From: Fodinibius salsisoli
Lineage (GTDB): Bacteria > Bacteroidota > Rhodothermia > Balneolales > Balneolaceae
Assembly (NCBI RefSeq): GCF_026229185.1
Contig: NZ_JAGGJA010000011.1
Coordinates: 91,309 to 155,308, forward strand
Reading direction: 5' to 3'
DNA length: 64,000 bases
Shown here: in pieces, positions 1 through 9,149 of the stretch
How the letters are laid out: each line of letters starts with the position of its first letter
Position numbering within the stretch: position 1 is the first letter of the stretch
Translations under genes and position numbers: made by a program
The notes under the pieces: generated by a model
What the model saw: only the letters and a program-made list of their open reading frames with translations
Told to the model about the DNA's origin: nothing
Databases searched by the model: none

Positions 1-19
1 ATATCAAGAAAGCATATCG

Positions 20-733
20 TCAAGATGCTCCGCCAGAAACCGTTAGTTCTTCCGAAAGCACGCCTGACCGTATATCGTTGTTTCCATTCAAGATGGTTCG
101 CACTTCCAGCCTGTAGGTCCCGGGATCGAGCGCTGGATTCATGAAGATCAGTTCCGAAGGCTTATTCTTCATCATTTTAGAATCCACACGAGTAGCAGAT
201 CCATCGTCAGTATTAATGAAAAATATACCCTGACTGTCATCGGTTTCATCAAACTTTAGCAGCGTTCCGGTGATACGAGCCCCGCCGCTAATCGTGATTT
301 CCTCGTCTTTAGACTCCATAGTATTATCAAAGTAATGTAACAACTCTGGCTGACGCTCACGTGGACTTACCTTCTTGGTGTCGATATCTTCGGCTGATTT
401 CCGCAAGCGCGAACCCGCAGAAACACTAATGCGCACCTGGTGGCGACCGAGGTCAAAGCGATCATCCTCGCCTATAAATACACCACTAATGGTTGGCATA
501 AGGTTCACAAAGGGCGTAGATACCGAATCGCCCTGCTGTAGGATATTGATAATACCACGTGTAATTTCTTCAAAGCTGGCCAGCGCTTCTGCTTTGGTAA
601 GCGTGGAGCCTTCGCGCGTCATATGGTCGTACACATCTTCAATGGTATAACTCTCTCTGTTGACACTTACGGCCATGTAGTCTTCGCTATCGGGAGTTAT
701 TCGATTGGGAGTTAAATAATATTCCAGGGGCAT
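20..733 (-). CDS. HU-family DNA-binding protein with C-terminal Ig-like (DUF4469) domain
   Basis: The first ~120 residues resemble the Bacteroidota HU/IHF-like domain that begins with a MPLEYYLTPN-type segment, followed by a helical part (EDVYDHMTREGSTLTKAEAL) and a beta arm containing SAGSRLRKS. Residues ~135-237 look like the DUF4469 beta-sandwich, with TGTLLKFDETDDSQGIFF and a final EELTVSGG strand. Family knowledge suggests a nucleoid-associated or envelope-linked DNA-binding protein; exact role unknown. The 237-residue length fits the two-domain form. It is transcribed away from the next gene and ends just inside the window edge with a TGA stop. Confidence 0.82.
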   Translation of the reverse strand: MPLEYYLTPNRITPDSEDYMAVSVNRESYTIEDVYDHMTREGSTLTKAEALASFEEITRGIINILQQGDSVSTPFVNLMPTISGVFIGEDDRFDLGRHQVRISVSAGSRLRKSAEDIDTKKVSPRERQPELLHYFDNTMESKDEEITISGGARITGTLLKFDETDDSQGIFFINTDDGSATRVDSKMMKNKPSELIFMNPALDPGTYRLEVRTILNGNNDIRSGVLSEELTVSGGAS

Positions 734-1172
734 AAGTTACCTCTCTTTTAATTGAATGTTTGCCCGGCTATTATAACGGACAGTGTTGCTGACCGCTCAA
801 TACCGGCTGATCAGTTTATATTTATCTATGAGACCAATGGCCTCTGCCAACGTTATTTTGATGAACAGCAGCCATCTGTAATGATCCCTCTCTATTAGTA
901 AGTACCTAAAACAAGGAAATCCTTACAAAATAATTTAATATTTTTAGATATAGATGGATATATAATACTCTTGGGGCCTATTATACCTGGAATCATTTAT
1001 ATAAAAATACCCCTTGAATTGGCTTTTACCCTGCTTAGGACCGTTACAGAAATAATACATATCTCAAATTGATGAATTGGTAAATGGTGCTGTCCTTCAA
1101 CATATTAGCACTAAATTATGATGCTATTTTTCTGTAGTTTAGTGCGTTGCATTTAACATAAACTAACGAGCT
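734..1172. other. Intergenic region between divergent genes
   Basis: About 440 AT-rich bases separate the divergent HU-like gene and the cyclic-nucleotide-binding gene, so promoters for both should lie here. I see no open frame with coding character, no tRNA-like fold and no strong hairpin. Confidence 0.5.
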
Positions 1173-1715
1173 ATGTTTGGTTCCGACCGATTTAACAAGG
1201 CTAAAAACCGGGGCGATGTTGTCTTTAACTCCCGCTTCTTAAAAAATCTGACGCTGCTTGAACGATCTGAATTTTTACAGTATTGTCACCGCCGCCAATA
1301 TAAAGAAGGCGAGTATATATACTACCAGGGCGACCCTGGTACCGGCATGTACTTTATTGAGGAAGGCAAGGTAGAGCTTATTGTAAAGCCTGAACCCGAA
1401 CACGAAGGCACGGCGCACTCCTACTTTATAGAGGCCCCCGAAAGCTTTGGTGCTTTGTCAATGGGGTATGAAATTCGTCGTATCTCCAGCGTTAAATGCC
1501 TCACGGACTGTACGCTAATGGGTTTCTTCAAGCCTGACTTCGAAACCTTAAAGAAACGCCATCCTGTTATAGCCGTCAAGTTTATGGAAACCCTCGCTGA
1601 GGTTGCGATGAAACAGCTGGAAATTGTCACCAATGAACTTAAGAAGAAAAGCAGTACCGAAGATGCCCTCTCGCTGCGATTTGAAACCTATAAAGACCTC
1701 CGGGAAGAGACATAG
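1173..1715 (+). CDS. Cyclic nucleotide-binding domain protein without a DNA-binding domain
   Basis: Residues ~25-145 form a CRP-type cNMP-binding beta barrel: FLKNLTLLERSEFLQY at the start, then GEYIYYQGDPGTGMYFIEEG (the usual G-D-x-G-x-x-x-Y/F-I-x-x-G core) and FGALSMGYEIRRISSVKCLT in the position of the phosphate-binding cassette. The PBC lacks a clear R-T/S pair, so cAMP binding is uncertain. No helix-turn-helix follows; the 180-residue chain ends in an acidic helical tail. It is therefore more likely a ligand-sensing or protein-interaction module than a classical CRP regulator. It stands alone. Confidence 0.8.
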   Translation: MFGSDRFNKAKNRGDVVFNSRFLKNLTLLERSEFLQYCHRRQYKEGEYIYYQGDPGTGMYFIEEGKVELIVKPEPEHEGTAHSYFIEAPESFGALSMGYEIRRISSVKCLTDCTLMGFFKPDFETLKKRHPVIAVKFMETLAEVAMKQLEIVTNELKKKSSTEDALSLRFETYKDLREET

Positions 1716-1949
1716 CAGAATGTAGGCAACCGGCCTCTGCACTAACCTGGTACCGCATACTTTCTCACATAAGCATTCCATGAACAGGTTATACATAGTT
1801 TTGCCAGGTAGTTTCACCGGGGCTGCACTGTTTGCATAAGGCGGTACAATCAGTGTATCTTTAGACTAACGTTTGCTACAGAAAGTACGTACCTTCACGG
1901 GTCTTGATTCATGCTCTTCTCTATCATTATTTAAATAAAGGAATATTTT

Positions 1950-3362
1950 ATGCCCTTAAAGAAAGGAACAGAAACAGAATTGACCATCCAGGCAGCAGCT
2001 TTTGAAGGCAAAGGCATTGCCAAGGTCGATGGATTGGCCGTCTTTGTGCCCAATACCGCTCCCGGCGATCGCATCAAAGCACTGATCACCAAAAACAAGA
2101 AAAGCTACCGCGAGGGCAAACTCCTTGAAGTACTCGAACCGGGACCACACCGTATTACCCCCAAATGCCAGCATGCCCAGGTTTGTGGAGGCTGTAGTTG
2201 GCAACATGTTGACTATGAGCATCAGCTGGAGTTTAAAGGCGAGCAGGTGCAAGATCATATGGAGCGCATTGGCAAGTTTGAGGGTATTGAAGTCAATGAT
2301 ACCATCGGTTGCGATCAACCTTTCTACTATCGTAATAAGATGGAATACTCTATTGGCCACCGTCGTTGGTTGAGTCCGGAAGAGATTAACAGCGAAGAGT
2401 ATGTGAATGATCGTGGCTTTGCCGCAGGGCTACACGTACCGGGTCGCTTCGATAAAGTACTCGACCTCCAGGAGTGCCACCTGCAGGATCCTGTATCCTA
2501 TCAAATTTTGGATTTTGTTCGTTCCTGGTGCAAAGAACACGACATCACCCCGTATAATCCACATAAGCGGAAAGGATTTATGCGCAACGTGGTCATCCGG
2601 ATATCCAAATATACCGATGACCTGATGGTAAACCTGGTAACCTATGAAGAGGACACCAAAGTCATCCATCGGCTTTCTGATGAGCTCACAGAGGCTTTCC
2701 CCCGGATAACGACCATCGTTAATAATGTGAATGACCGGTCAAACCCTACGGCTGTAGGTCGGTATGAAAAGGTAATCTACGGCGACGGCTATATTGTTGA
2801 TCGCATCGGGGACTATGATTTTGAGATCGATGCCAACTCTTTCTTTCAGACCAATACCCGCCAGGCAGAGCGGCTGTACGAAGTAGCCCGCAATTATGCT
2901 GATATCGAGGAAGGCGACACCGTCATGGATCTGTACTGTGGTGTAGGCACGTTGAGCCTCTTCCTCAGTGCACATGCGAAGCAGGTAGTCGGGGTTGAGT
3001 TATCTAAAGTGGCTATCAAGAACGCCCGAAAGAATACCGAAAAGAACGATGTAGATAATGTGCATTTTCTGCAGGGAGATATACAATCTATTATCAAAGA
3101 AGGGAAGCTTGATGAATTCCCTTCAGTGGATTGTCTGATCACGGACCCGCCCCGGGCCGGTATGCACGCGGATGTAGTTGACCACCTCAATAAGATGAAG
3201 GTGCCCAAGCTGGTGTATATCAGCTGCAATAGTTCAACGATGGCCCGAGACCTCAAGAAACTGAAGGAGGTCTATCGCATTGAAGAAATACAACCGGTCG
3301 ATATGTTCCCCCAAACCTACCATATAGAAACGGTGGCAAAGCTACGGTTAAAAGAAGACTAA
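1950..3362 (+). CDS. rlmD: 23S rRNA (uracil-5)-methyltransferase RlmD/RumA type
   Basis: SAM-dependent methyltransferase that makes 5-methyluridine in 23S rRNA (E. coli U1939). An N-terminal TRAM domain (residues ~5-62, with GKGIAKVDGLAVFVP) is followed by the iron-sulfur cysteines C73, C79 and C82 in KCQHAQVCGGCSWQH and a later Cys in LQECHLQD. The Rossmann SAM motif is DLYCGVGTLSLF, the base-binding motif is DPPRAGM, and the catalytic cysteine lies in ISCNSSTMARDL. The 470-residue length is normal. An AGGA stretch precedes the ATG. RlmC or TrmA specificity cannot be excluded without phylogeny, but TRAM plus the Fe-S site favour RlmD. Confidence 0.92.
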   Translation: MPLKKGTETELTIQAAAFEGKGIAKVDGLAVFVPNTAPGDRIKALITKNKKSYREGKLLEVLEPGPHRITPKCQHAQVCGGCSWQHVDYEHQLEFKGEQVQDHMERIGKFEGIEVNDTIGCDQPFYYRNKMEYSIGHRRWLSPEEINSEEYVNDRGFAAGLHVPGRFDKVLDLQECHLQDPVSYQILDFVRSWCKEHDITPYNPHKRKGFMRNVVIRISKYTDDLMVNLVTYEEDTKVIHRLSDELTEAFPRITTIVNNVNDRSNPTAVGRYEKVIYGDGYIVDRIGDYDFEIDANSFFQTNTRQAERLYEVARNYADIEEGDTVMDLYCGVGTLSLFLSAHAKQVVGVELSKVAIKNARKNTEKNDVDNVHFLQGDIQSIIKEGKLDEFPSVDCLITDPPRAGMHADVVDHLNKMKVPKLVYISCNSSTMARDLKKLKEVYRIEEIQPVDMFPQTYHIETVAKLRLKED

Positions 3363-3687
3363 CGCTTCTTTTCAGTATCTTTTCTATATTTATTATAAGG
3401 TGAGTTCAAAATAACGAAATGCGTAGGACTTCGTTTTGCTCCGCCCTTTTTGTCCCACTCCTATCCTCTCCCTACTGAGCAGGGAGAGAGACGCTTTAAT
3501 GGCTATTCGGTATGTGATAAGGCGTCTCATCCCCTAATTCCTTCGGGGATGAATGAGAAGGGGCCCAACAAAGACCGTTATTGGGTTAAACTTTTATCTC
3601 GTACCCAAGTTAATTAACACTTTCTGCCCCCTCGTTTAGACAAGAAGGAACTTACAGGGAACGATTATAACATTTTATGGGGTTACA
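3363..3687. repeat. Structured intergenic tract with three hairpins
   Basis: No gene. Three inverted repeats are packed here: CTCTCCCT/AGGGAGAG (3466-3473 with 3481-3488), AGACGC/GCGTCT (3489-3494 with 3522-3527) and CATCCCC/GGGGATG (3528-3534 with 3545-3551). The layout resembles a REP/MITE-like intergenic repeat; no T-tract marks a classical terminator. Confidence 0.5.
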
Positions 3688-3726
3688 ATGCCTGTAAATT
3701 TAATAATTGGCTATAATCCTGATCTT

Positions 3727-5151
3727 ATGAAAGTTCTTCTTACGGGTGCTACCGGATACATTGCCCAGCGCCTGCTCCCTGTCTTACTGGATGCCGGGCA
3801 CACCGTGGTTTGCTGCGTACGCGATAAACGGCGGTTTGATACCGCTAAGTTCCCGGAAGAACAGCTCGAAGTCATAGAACTCGATTTCTTAAAGCCTTCA
3901 ACGCTTGAGGTTATCCCGGATGATATTGATGCGGCCTACTATCTTATACATTCAATGGCCTCATCGGATGATGACTTTGAAAGCCTCGAGCAAAAAACAG
4001 CCCGTAACTTTAGAGATCAGCTGAACCAAACATCCGTACAGCAGGTCATTTATTTAGGCGGCATCGTCAACAGTGAAGAACTATCGAAACACCTTCGCTC
4101 CCGCAAGCAGGTAGAAGAGGTACTCTCCGAAGGCCATTATCATCTGACGACCCTGCGGGCCGGTATTATCGTCGGTTCCGGCAGCGCTTCCTTCGAAATC
4201 ATACGCGATCTGGTCGAGAAGCTGCCCGTCATGCTTGCCCCAAAATGGTTGAATACTGAAGCTCAACCTATTGCCATCCGGAATGTCATCGCCTATTTGA
4301 ACGGCGTTTTGTTGAAAGGAACAACCTACGATCAAAGCTTTGATATCGGCGGACCCGAGATATTGACCTATAAAGAAATGCTTTTGGCCTTTGCCAAGGT
4401 GCGCAACCTTAAACGCAGAATCATTACGGTGCCGGTAATGAGTCCCCGGCTTTCCTCCTACTGGCTCTATTTTGTTACTTCCACTTCGTACCAGCTGGCG
4501 GTAAACCTGGTGAATAGTATGAAGGTAAAAGTCGTCTGCAGCGACAACCGATTGCAAGAGCTTCTGGATGTTAAACTTATACCTTACGAGAAAGCAATAA
4601 AGCTGGCGTTTGATAAAGTAGAACAGCAAGAGGTGCTCTCGAGCTGGACGGACGCGATGTCAAGCGGTGTGCTTGAGAAGGGAATCCCCAACCTTGTTGA
4701 GGTACCAACCTACGGCTGCTTTAAAGATAAACAGACGCATAAACTGGATAACCCGCAAGAAGCCCTTGACCGCATCTGGTCTATCGGCGGCAAAACAGGC
4801 TGGTATTATGGTAATAAGCTCTGGGCTTTGCGTGGATTACTCGATAAGATGGTCGGTGGTGTTGGCCTGCGCCGGGGACGAAAAAGCAATCATAGGATCT
4901 CAGCAGGCGACTCTTTAGACTTCTGGAGAGTACTCTATGCCGATAAAGAAGAGCAACGACTGCTGCTGTATGCCGAGATGAAGCTACCCGGCGAAGCATG
5001 GCTTGAGTTTAATATCATTGATAGTGTGCTGCATCAAACAGCTACTTTTCGGCCCTTGGGCGTCTGGGGACGTCTCTACTGGTATGCGCTTCTTCCCATT
5101 CATGCTTTCATTTTCAAAGGGATGATCAACAATATTGCAAAACCTTCATAA
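3727..5151 (+). CDS. SDR-family NAD(P)-binding epimerase/reductase with C-terminal DUF2867 domain
   Basis: The chain opens with the Rossmann nucleotide motif MKVLLTGATGYIAQRLLP, so the ATG at 3727 is preferred over the one 13 codons upstream. The extended-SDR domain covers ~300 residues (AAYYLIHSMAS, VIYLGGIV, LRAGIIVGSGSASFEIIRDL); the usual YxxxK is not obvious. The last ~150 residues (RIWSIGGKTGWYYGNKLWAL through LGVWGRLYWYALLPIHAFIF) match the DUF2867 type that often follows this SDR family. Substrate unknown. It is separated by 2 bases from the SRPBCC gene and forms an operon with it and the photolyase. Confidence 0.85.
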   Translation: MKVLLTGATGYIAQRLLPVLLDAGHTVVCCVRDKRRFDTAKFPEEQLEVIELDFLKPSTLEVIPDDIDAAYYLIHSMASSDDDFESLEQKTARNFRDQLNQTSVQQVIYLGGIVNSEELSKHLRSRKQVEEVLSEGHYHLTTLRAGIIVGSGSASFEIIRDLVEKLPVMLAPKWLNTEAQPIAIRNVIAYLNGVLLKGTTYDQSFDIGGPEILTYKEMLLAFAKVRNLKRRIITVPVMSPRLSSYWLYFVTSTSYQLAVNLVNSMKVKVVCSDNRLQELLDVKLIPYEKAIKLAFDKVEQQEVLSSWTDAMSSGVLEKGIPNLVEVPTYGCFKDKQTHKLDNPQEALDRIWSIGGKTGWYYGNKLWALRGLLDKMVGGVGLRRGRKSNHRISAGDSLDFWRVLYADKEEQRLLLYAEMKLPGEAWLEFNIIDSVLHQTATFRPLGVWGRLYWYALLPIHAFIFKGMINNIAKPS

Positions 5152-5153
5152 CC

Positions 5154-5624
5154 ATGGCCTTTTATCAACTTAAACGAACACAGGTGCTTCCCGCCTCTTT
5201 GGATGAGGTTTGGGCTTTTATTGCTGCGCCCCGGAACCTGCAACGAATTACTCCCGATTATATGGGCTTTGATATTACATCCTCAGACCTTCCGGAGCAG
5301 ATGTACACCGGCATGATCATCAGTTATAAAGTGAGTCCACTGCTGGGCATAGAAATGGATTGGGTAACAGAAATAACCCATCTCAAGGAAAAGGCTTACT
5401 TTGTGGATGAGCAGCGCATTGGTCCCTACAGCATGTGGCACCATGAGCATCATATCAAACCGGTTAATCAGGGCGTGGAAATGCATGATATTGTGACTTA
5501 TCAACCTCCTTTTGGTTTCCTGGGAGCTATTGCCCATCGTCTCATAATCCGTGATAAGCTGAATGAAATTTTTGCTTATCGCTGGAAGGCCCTTGAAGAT
5601 GAATTTGGTAACATACCTGCATAA
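5154..5624 (+). CDS. SRPBCC-family ligand-binding protein
   Basis: 156 residues with the START/SRPBCC pattern: LPASLDEVWAFIAAPRNLQRITP at the start, a central run of beta strands, then a C-terminal long helix (LIIRDKLNEIFAYRWKALED). Such proteins bind hydrophobic ligands in a helix-grip pocket; the ligand here is unknown. It lies 2 bases after the SDR gene and overlaps the photolyase gene by one base (TAATG), indicating translational coupling. SDR, SRPBCC and photolyase genes are frequent partners in light-induced operons of other bacteria. Confidence 0.85.
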   Translation: MAFYQLKRTQVLPASLDEVWAFIAAPRNLQRITPDYMGFDITSSDLPEQMYTGMIISYKVSPLLGIEMDWVTEITHLKEKAYFVDEQRIGPYSMWHHEHHIKPVNQGVEMHDIVTYQPPFGFLGAIAHRLIIRDKLNEIFAYRWKALEDEFGNIPA

Positions 5625-7099
5625 TGTCTGCTATTACCCTCCTCTTTCCCCATCAGTTATTTGAAGAGAATCCAGCGGTCCAACCCGATCGAAAAGTATA
5701 TCTCGTTGAAGAAGAGCTCTTTTTTAACCAGTATAATTTTCATAAGCAGAAGCTCGCTTTTCATCGTGCTTCCATGAAGTTCTATGCCCATCACCTGCAG
5801 TCAAGGAATATCAACGTAGAATATGTTGAAGCAAACCAAGATATGTCCGATGTACGCAACTTACTTCCGGAGTTAAAAAAACAAGGAATTGAGGCCATCC
5901 ATCACCTCGATACCGCTGATGACTGGCTCCGTCAGCGGCTCAATAAATCAGCCGATGAAACAGATCTTACACTCCAGGCATACGATTCTCCCCTTTTTCT
6001 TAACCCACTGGATGATATAAAAACATATTTTGATCAGCAGGATGTCTACCATCACGCTGACTTTTATATCCACCAACGTAAAACACATAATGTCTTAATC
6101 ACGGATGATGAGAAACCCATTGGGGGCAAATGGTCGTTTGATCCTGACAACCGATCCAAATATCCAAAGGACAAGACGCCTCCTGCCCTACAGTTTCCGC
6201 GGGAGAATGAATATCACCAAGAAGCTAAAAGTTACGTAGAGAACCATTTCAGCAAGAATTATGGGAACCTTCATGATACTATCCGCTATCCGGTAACCTA
6301 TGAGCAAACGCGCCACTGGCTGGATGATTTTCTTCATCATCGTTTCCAGTTTTTTGGCGATTATCAGGATGCGATCGTCCGTAACGAACACTTTCTGAAC
6401 CACAGCGTCTTAACACCGATGCTGAATGTAGGGCTTATCACGCCCAAACAAATTTTAGATAGAGCGTTGAAATATGCTGAATCACACGATATACCTCTCA
6501 ATTCTCTTGAAGGATTCGTGCGGCAGATTCTGGGCTGGAGGGAGTATATCCGGGCGGTATATGAGCTGGAAGGACGGTACGAGCGCACGGCTAACTTTTG
6601 GGATTTCAGTCGTTCTATTCCCTCTTCTTTCTGGGATGGGAGCACGGGCATTGCTCCTGTAGATGATACTATACGCCGGGTGCTCGATACGGGATACTGT
6701 CATCACATTGAACGACTGATGGTGCTTGGCAACTTTATGCTGCTCTGTGAATTCGATCCTGATGAGGTTTACCAGTGGTTTATGGAACTTTTTATTGATG
6801 CTTACGATTGGGTGATGGTTCCCAATGTGTATGGTATGAGTCAATTTGCCGATGGTGGATTGATGGCAACCAAGCCTTATATCAGCTCAAGCAACTATAT
6901 CCGGAAGATGAGCAACTTTGGAAAAGGCGATTGGCAGCCGGTTTGGGACGGTCTCTTTTGGCGATTCATGCATGTGCACCGGGACTATTTTGAGGAGAAT
7001 CATCGTATGAAGATGCTGCTGGGTACCCTCGACCGAATGAATAAAGAGACCCGTGAAACGCATCTTCAGCATGCCCATACCTTTCTTGAAAAACTTTGA
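5624..7099 (+). CDS. Cryptochrome/photolyase of the bacterial FeS-BCP (DPRP, PhrB-like) family, without the usual Fe-S cysteines
   Basis: Light-driven DNA repair flavoprotein family. Residues ~1-130 form the N-terminal Rossmann part (ITLLFPHQLFEENPAV). The helical FAD domain contains EGFVRQILGWREYIRAVY (294-311), HHIERLMVLGNFMLL, and YDWVMVPNVYGMSQFADGG with TKPYISSSNYIRKMS. In PhrB-type enzymes the stretch after this last motif carries three of the four Fe-S ligand cysteines; here it reads SNFGKGDWQPVWDGLFW, with no cysteine. Cys359 may correspond to the fourth. It could be a cluster-less photolyase or a photoreceptor. Length (491) is close to the family norm. Translation is coupled to the SRPBCC gene. 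Confidence 0.88.
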   Translation: MSAITLLFPHQLFEENPAVQPDRKVYLVEEELFFNQYNFHKQKLAFHRASMKFYAHHLQSRNINVEYVEANQDMSDVRNLLPELKKQGIEAIHHLDTADDWLRQRLNKSADETDLTLQAYDSPLFLNPLDDIKTYFDQQDVYHHADFYIHQRKTHNVLITDDEKPIGGKWSFDPDNRSKYPKDKTPPALQFPRENEYHQEAKSYVENHFSKNYGNLHDTIRYPVTYEQTRHWLDDFLHHRFQFFGDYQDAIVRNEHFLNHSVLTPMLNVGLITPKQILDRALKYAESHDIPLNSLEGFVRQILGWREYIRAVYELEGRYERTANFWDFSRSIPSSFWDGSTGIAPVDDTIRRVLDTGYCHHIERLMVLGNFMLLCEFDPDEVYQWFMELFIDAYDWVMVPNVYGMSQFADGGLMATKPYISSSNYIRKMSNFGKGDWQPVWDGLFWRFMHVHRDYFEENHRMKMLLGTLDRMNKETRETHLQHAHTFLEKL

Positions 7100-7164
7100 C
7101 AGATAAATTCCAAAAGCTTTTATATTTTCGAATTCATTTTAAGCATAAAAGATAAAAAGTCGTT

Positions 7165-7860
7165 TTGAACATCCACTACTTGCAGCATGTTCCTTTCGAA
7201 GGGCCCGGATATATTAAAGAATGGACTGATAATACAGACCATCAGCTGACGGGCGCGCATCTGTATAAAGAGGAGAAACTCCCCTCTCCTGATGAACTTG
7301 ACGCCCTGATTGTGATGGGCGGCCCCATGGGCGTTGGCGATGAGGGGTCCTATCCTTGGTTAAGTCCGGAGAAAGAGCTCATTAAGCGCTGCATCCAGGA
7401 AAAGAAGAAAGTGTTGGGCATTTGCTTGGGCGCCCAGCTCATAGCCGATGTACTTGGAGCTGGGGTTACCGCTATGTCTCAAAAGGAAATTGGGTGGTTT
7501 CCCCTGCATTGGAGCAAGGAATCGGGTGAGCATCCTCTACTGGATTTCCTCCCCGCCCGGCAAACGGTCTTGCACTGGCATGGTGATATGTTTGACATTC
7601 CGGCTGGAGCTCTGCCACTGGCTTCCAGTGATTGCTGCCCTAACCAGGGATTTGTAATCGATAATCAGGTTCTGGGGTTACAGTTTCACCTGGAAATGAC
7701 ACCCGAAGGCTTAAGTAAGCTGATCTCCCATTCTGAGGATAAATTATCAACAGAAGGAGATTATGTCCAGGATCCTGAGACGATGCTAAACAGCAGCAGC
7801 TTTAAAACAAATAACAAAACGATGGCTAAAATGTTAGATCAGTTCTTAGCTGCTGACTAA
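7165..7860 (+). CDS. Class I glutamine amidotransferase (GMP synthase-like) domain protein
   Basis: Stand-alone triad-type glutamine amidotransferase, 231 residues. MGGPMGVGDEGSYPWL is the conserved oxyanion segment, GICLGAQLIADVLGA carries the nucleophile Cys, and LGLQFHLEMTPEG carries the catalytic His with the following Glu. Such enzymes release ammonia from glutamine or act on gamma-glutamyl compounds; the partner is unknown. The best start is a TTG at 7165, because no ATG precedes the first conserved strand. It follows the photolyase by 65 bases in the same direction and converges on the lactonase gene with only 6 bases between them. Confidence 0.85.
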   Translation: MNIHYLQHVPFEGPGYIKEWTDNTDHQLTGAHLYKEEKLPSPDELDALIVMGGPMGVGDEGSYPWLSPEKELIKRCIQEKKKVLGICLGAQLIADVLGAGVTAMSQKEIGWFPLHWSKESGEHPLLDFLPARQTVLHWHGDMFDIPAGALPLASSDCCPNQGFVIDNQVLGLQFHLEMTPEGLSKLISHSEDKLSTEGDYVQDPETMLNSSSFKTNNKTMAKMLDQFLAAD

Positions 7861-7866
7861 AGCAAT

Positions 7867-9018
7867 TTATTTGACCGGCATCATCTTCAGGCACACCGGC
7901 ATTGACACCTCCAGTTCCCTACCTGTATCTGTAAGCATTCCGGTTTCCTGGTTTCGTTTAAATACTACGATATTATCTGTATTACGATTGGCTACAAGCA
8001 GATAGCGTCCGGTGGGATCAATCATGAAATTACGCGGATGTACTCCGCCCGAGGCATGTTGTCCTACCCTAGAAAGCTCTCCATTATCCTGATCAATTGC
8101 ATAAATAACAATGTTGTTGAGATCCTCTCGGTTAGAGGCATAAAGAAACTCACCGTCAGGAGAAACGTGGATATCAGCACCGGAAATGGCCCCGTCATAT
8201 CCTTCCGGGAGTGTTGAAATATTCTGAATTTGATTCAGAGCTCCATCTTCATACTTAAAAGCATCAACGGTGCCGTTAAGCTCATTGACCAGGTAGGCAT
8301 ACTCTCCATTGGGATGGAAAGTTAGGTGCCTTGGCCCGGCGCCGGGTGTAGTTTCAAATGTTGAGGAGGCCGTAGAATCCAGCACAACCTCACCTTCTTC
8401 AAAGGCATAACCAGTGACCGTATCAGTCCCCAAGTCAGCAACAAAAAGTCGTTTGTTGTCCGGAGAAACATAGGTGCAATGGACATGCGAACTATTCTGC
8501 CGGCTTTCATTAACGCTGCTACCAGAATGTTGAATAATATTTTTAGCCTCAGCCAGCGAACCATCGTTTTGTACCGGCAGCATGGCGAGCGATCCGCCGG
8601 AATAATTGCCCGCAAATACGGCTTTACCTGTGGCATCCACCGAAACATAACAAGGGCCGGCCCCGCCGCTTGATTGCCTGTTTAAAAAAGTGAGCGAGCC
8701 ATTGTCTTTATCAAAAGAAAATGCACTGACACCGGCTTTTTCTGCTCCCCCTTCACTGACAGCATATACATATTCCTGGTTGGGTGATATAGCTAAATAA
8801 GAGGGATTACTATGGCCCGTTGCTTCACTTACATACTCAGTCTCTCCAGTCTCAGCATCAAACTTATACACGTAAATTCCTTCACTTGACTCTGCGGTAT
8901 ATGTTCCCACAAAAAGATAAAATTCGGAATTGTCAGAATCACCAGGTTCATCAGCGCACGAAGGCAATATCATTGTCGCACTTAAAATTATAAGACAGCA
9001 AGATAGAAATTGGCTCAT
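7867..9018 (-). CDS. Lactonase-family seven-bladed beta-propeller lipoprotein
   Basis: Resembles the 6-phosphogluconolactonase/carboxymuconate cyclase-like propeller family (PF10282 type). An N-terminal lipoprotein signal ends in LPSC (Cys ~21), so it should be exported and lipid-anchored. Repeated blades have the pattern NPSYLAISPNQEYVYAVSE, GAGPRHLTFHPNGEYAYLVN and HPRNFMIDPTGRYLLVANR. The lipid anchor argues against a cytoplasmic pentose-phosphate role; the substrate is unknown. It is convergent with the amidotransferase gene and divergent from the carotenoid desaturase gene, from which it is 131 bases away. Confidence 0.86.
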   Translation of the reverse strand: MSQFLSCCLIILSATMILPSCADEPGDSDNSEFYLFVGTYTAESSEGIYVYKFDAETGETEYVSEATGHSNPSYLAISPNQEYVYAVSEGGAEKAGVSAFSFDKDNGSLTFLNRQSSGGAGPCYVSVDATGKAVFAGNYSGGSLAMLPVQNDGSLAEAKNIIQHSGSSVNESRQNSSHVHCTYVSPDNKRLFVADLGTDTVTGYAFEEGEVVLDSTASSTFETTPGAGPRHLTFHPNGEYAYLVNELNGTVDAFKYEDGALNQIQNISTLPEGYDGAISGADIHVSPDGEFLYASNREDLNNIVIYAIDQDNGELSRVGQHASGGVHPRNFMIDPTGRYLLVANRNTDNIVVFKRNQETGMLTDTGRELEVSMPVCLKMMPVK

Positions 9019-9149
9019 TTCACTTTGGTATATTAAAAAATTGAAATTCTTTGTTTAACAATCAGAGTATTCCTATATAACAGAAGAATTCATGAAAAAA
9101 CAACCATAACTAACTTTTAATTAGCAGCTGTACAGAATCTGAACATTAT

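Noticed and set aside
3466..3551. Clustered hairpins after rlmD considered as a CRISPR array or terminator
   Set aside because: The repeats differ from one another, spacers are absent, and no T-tract follows.
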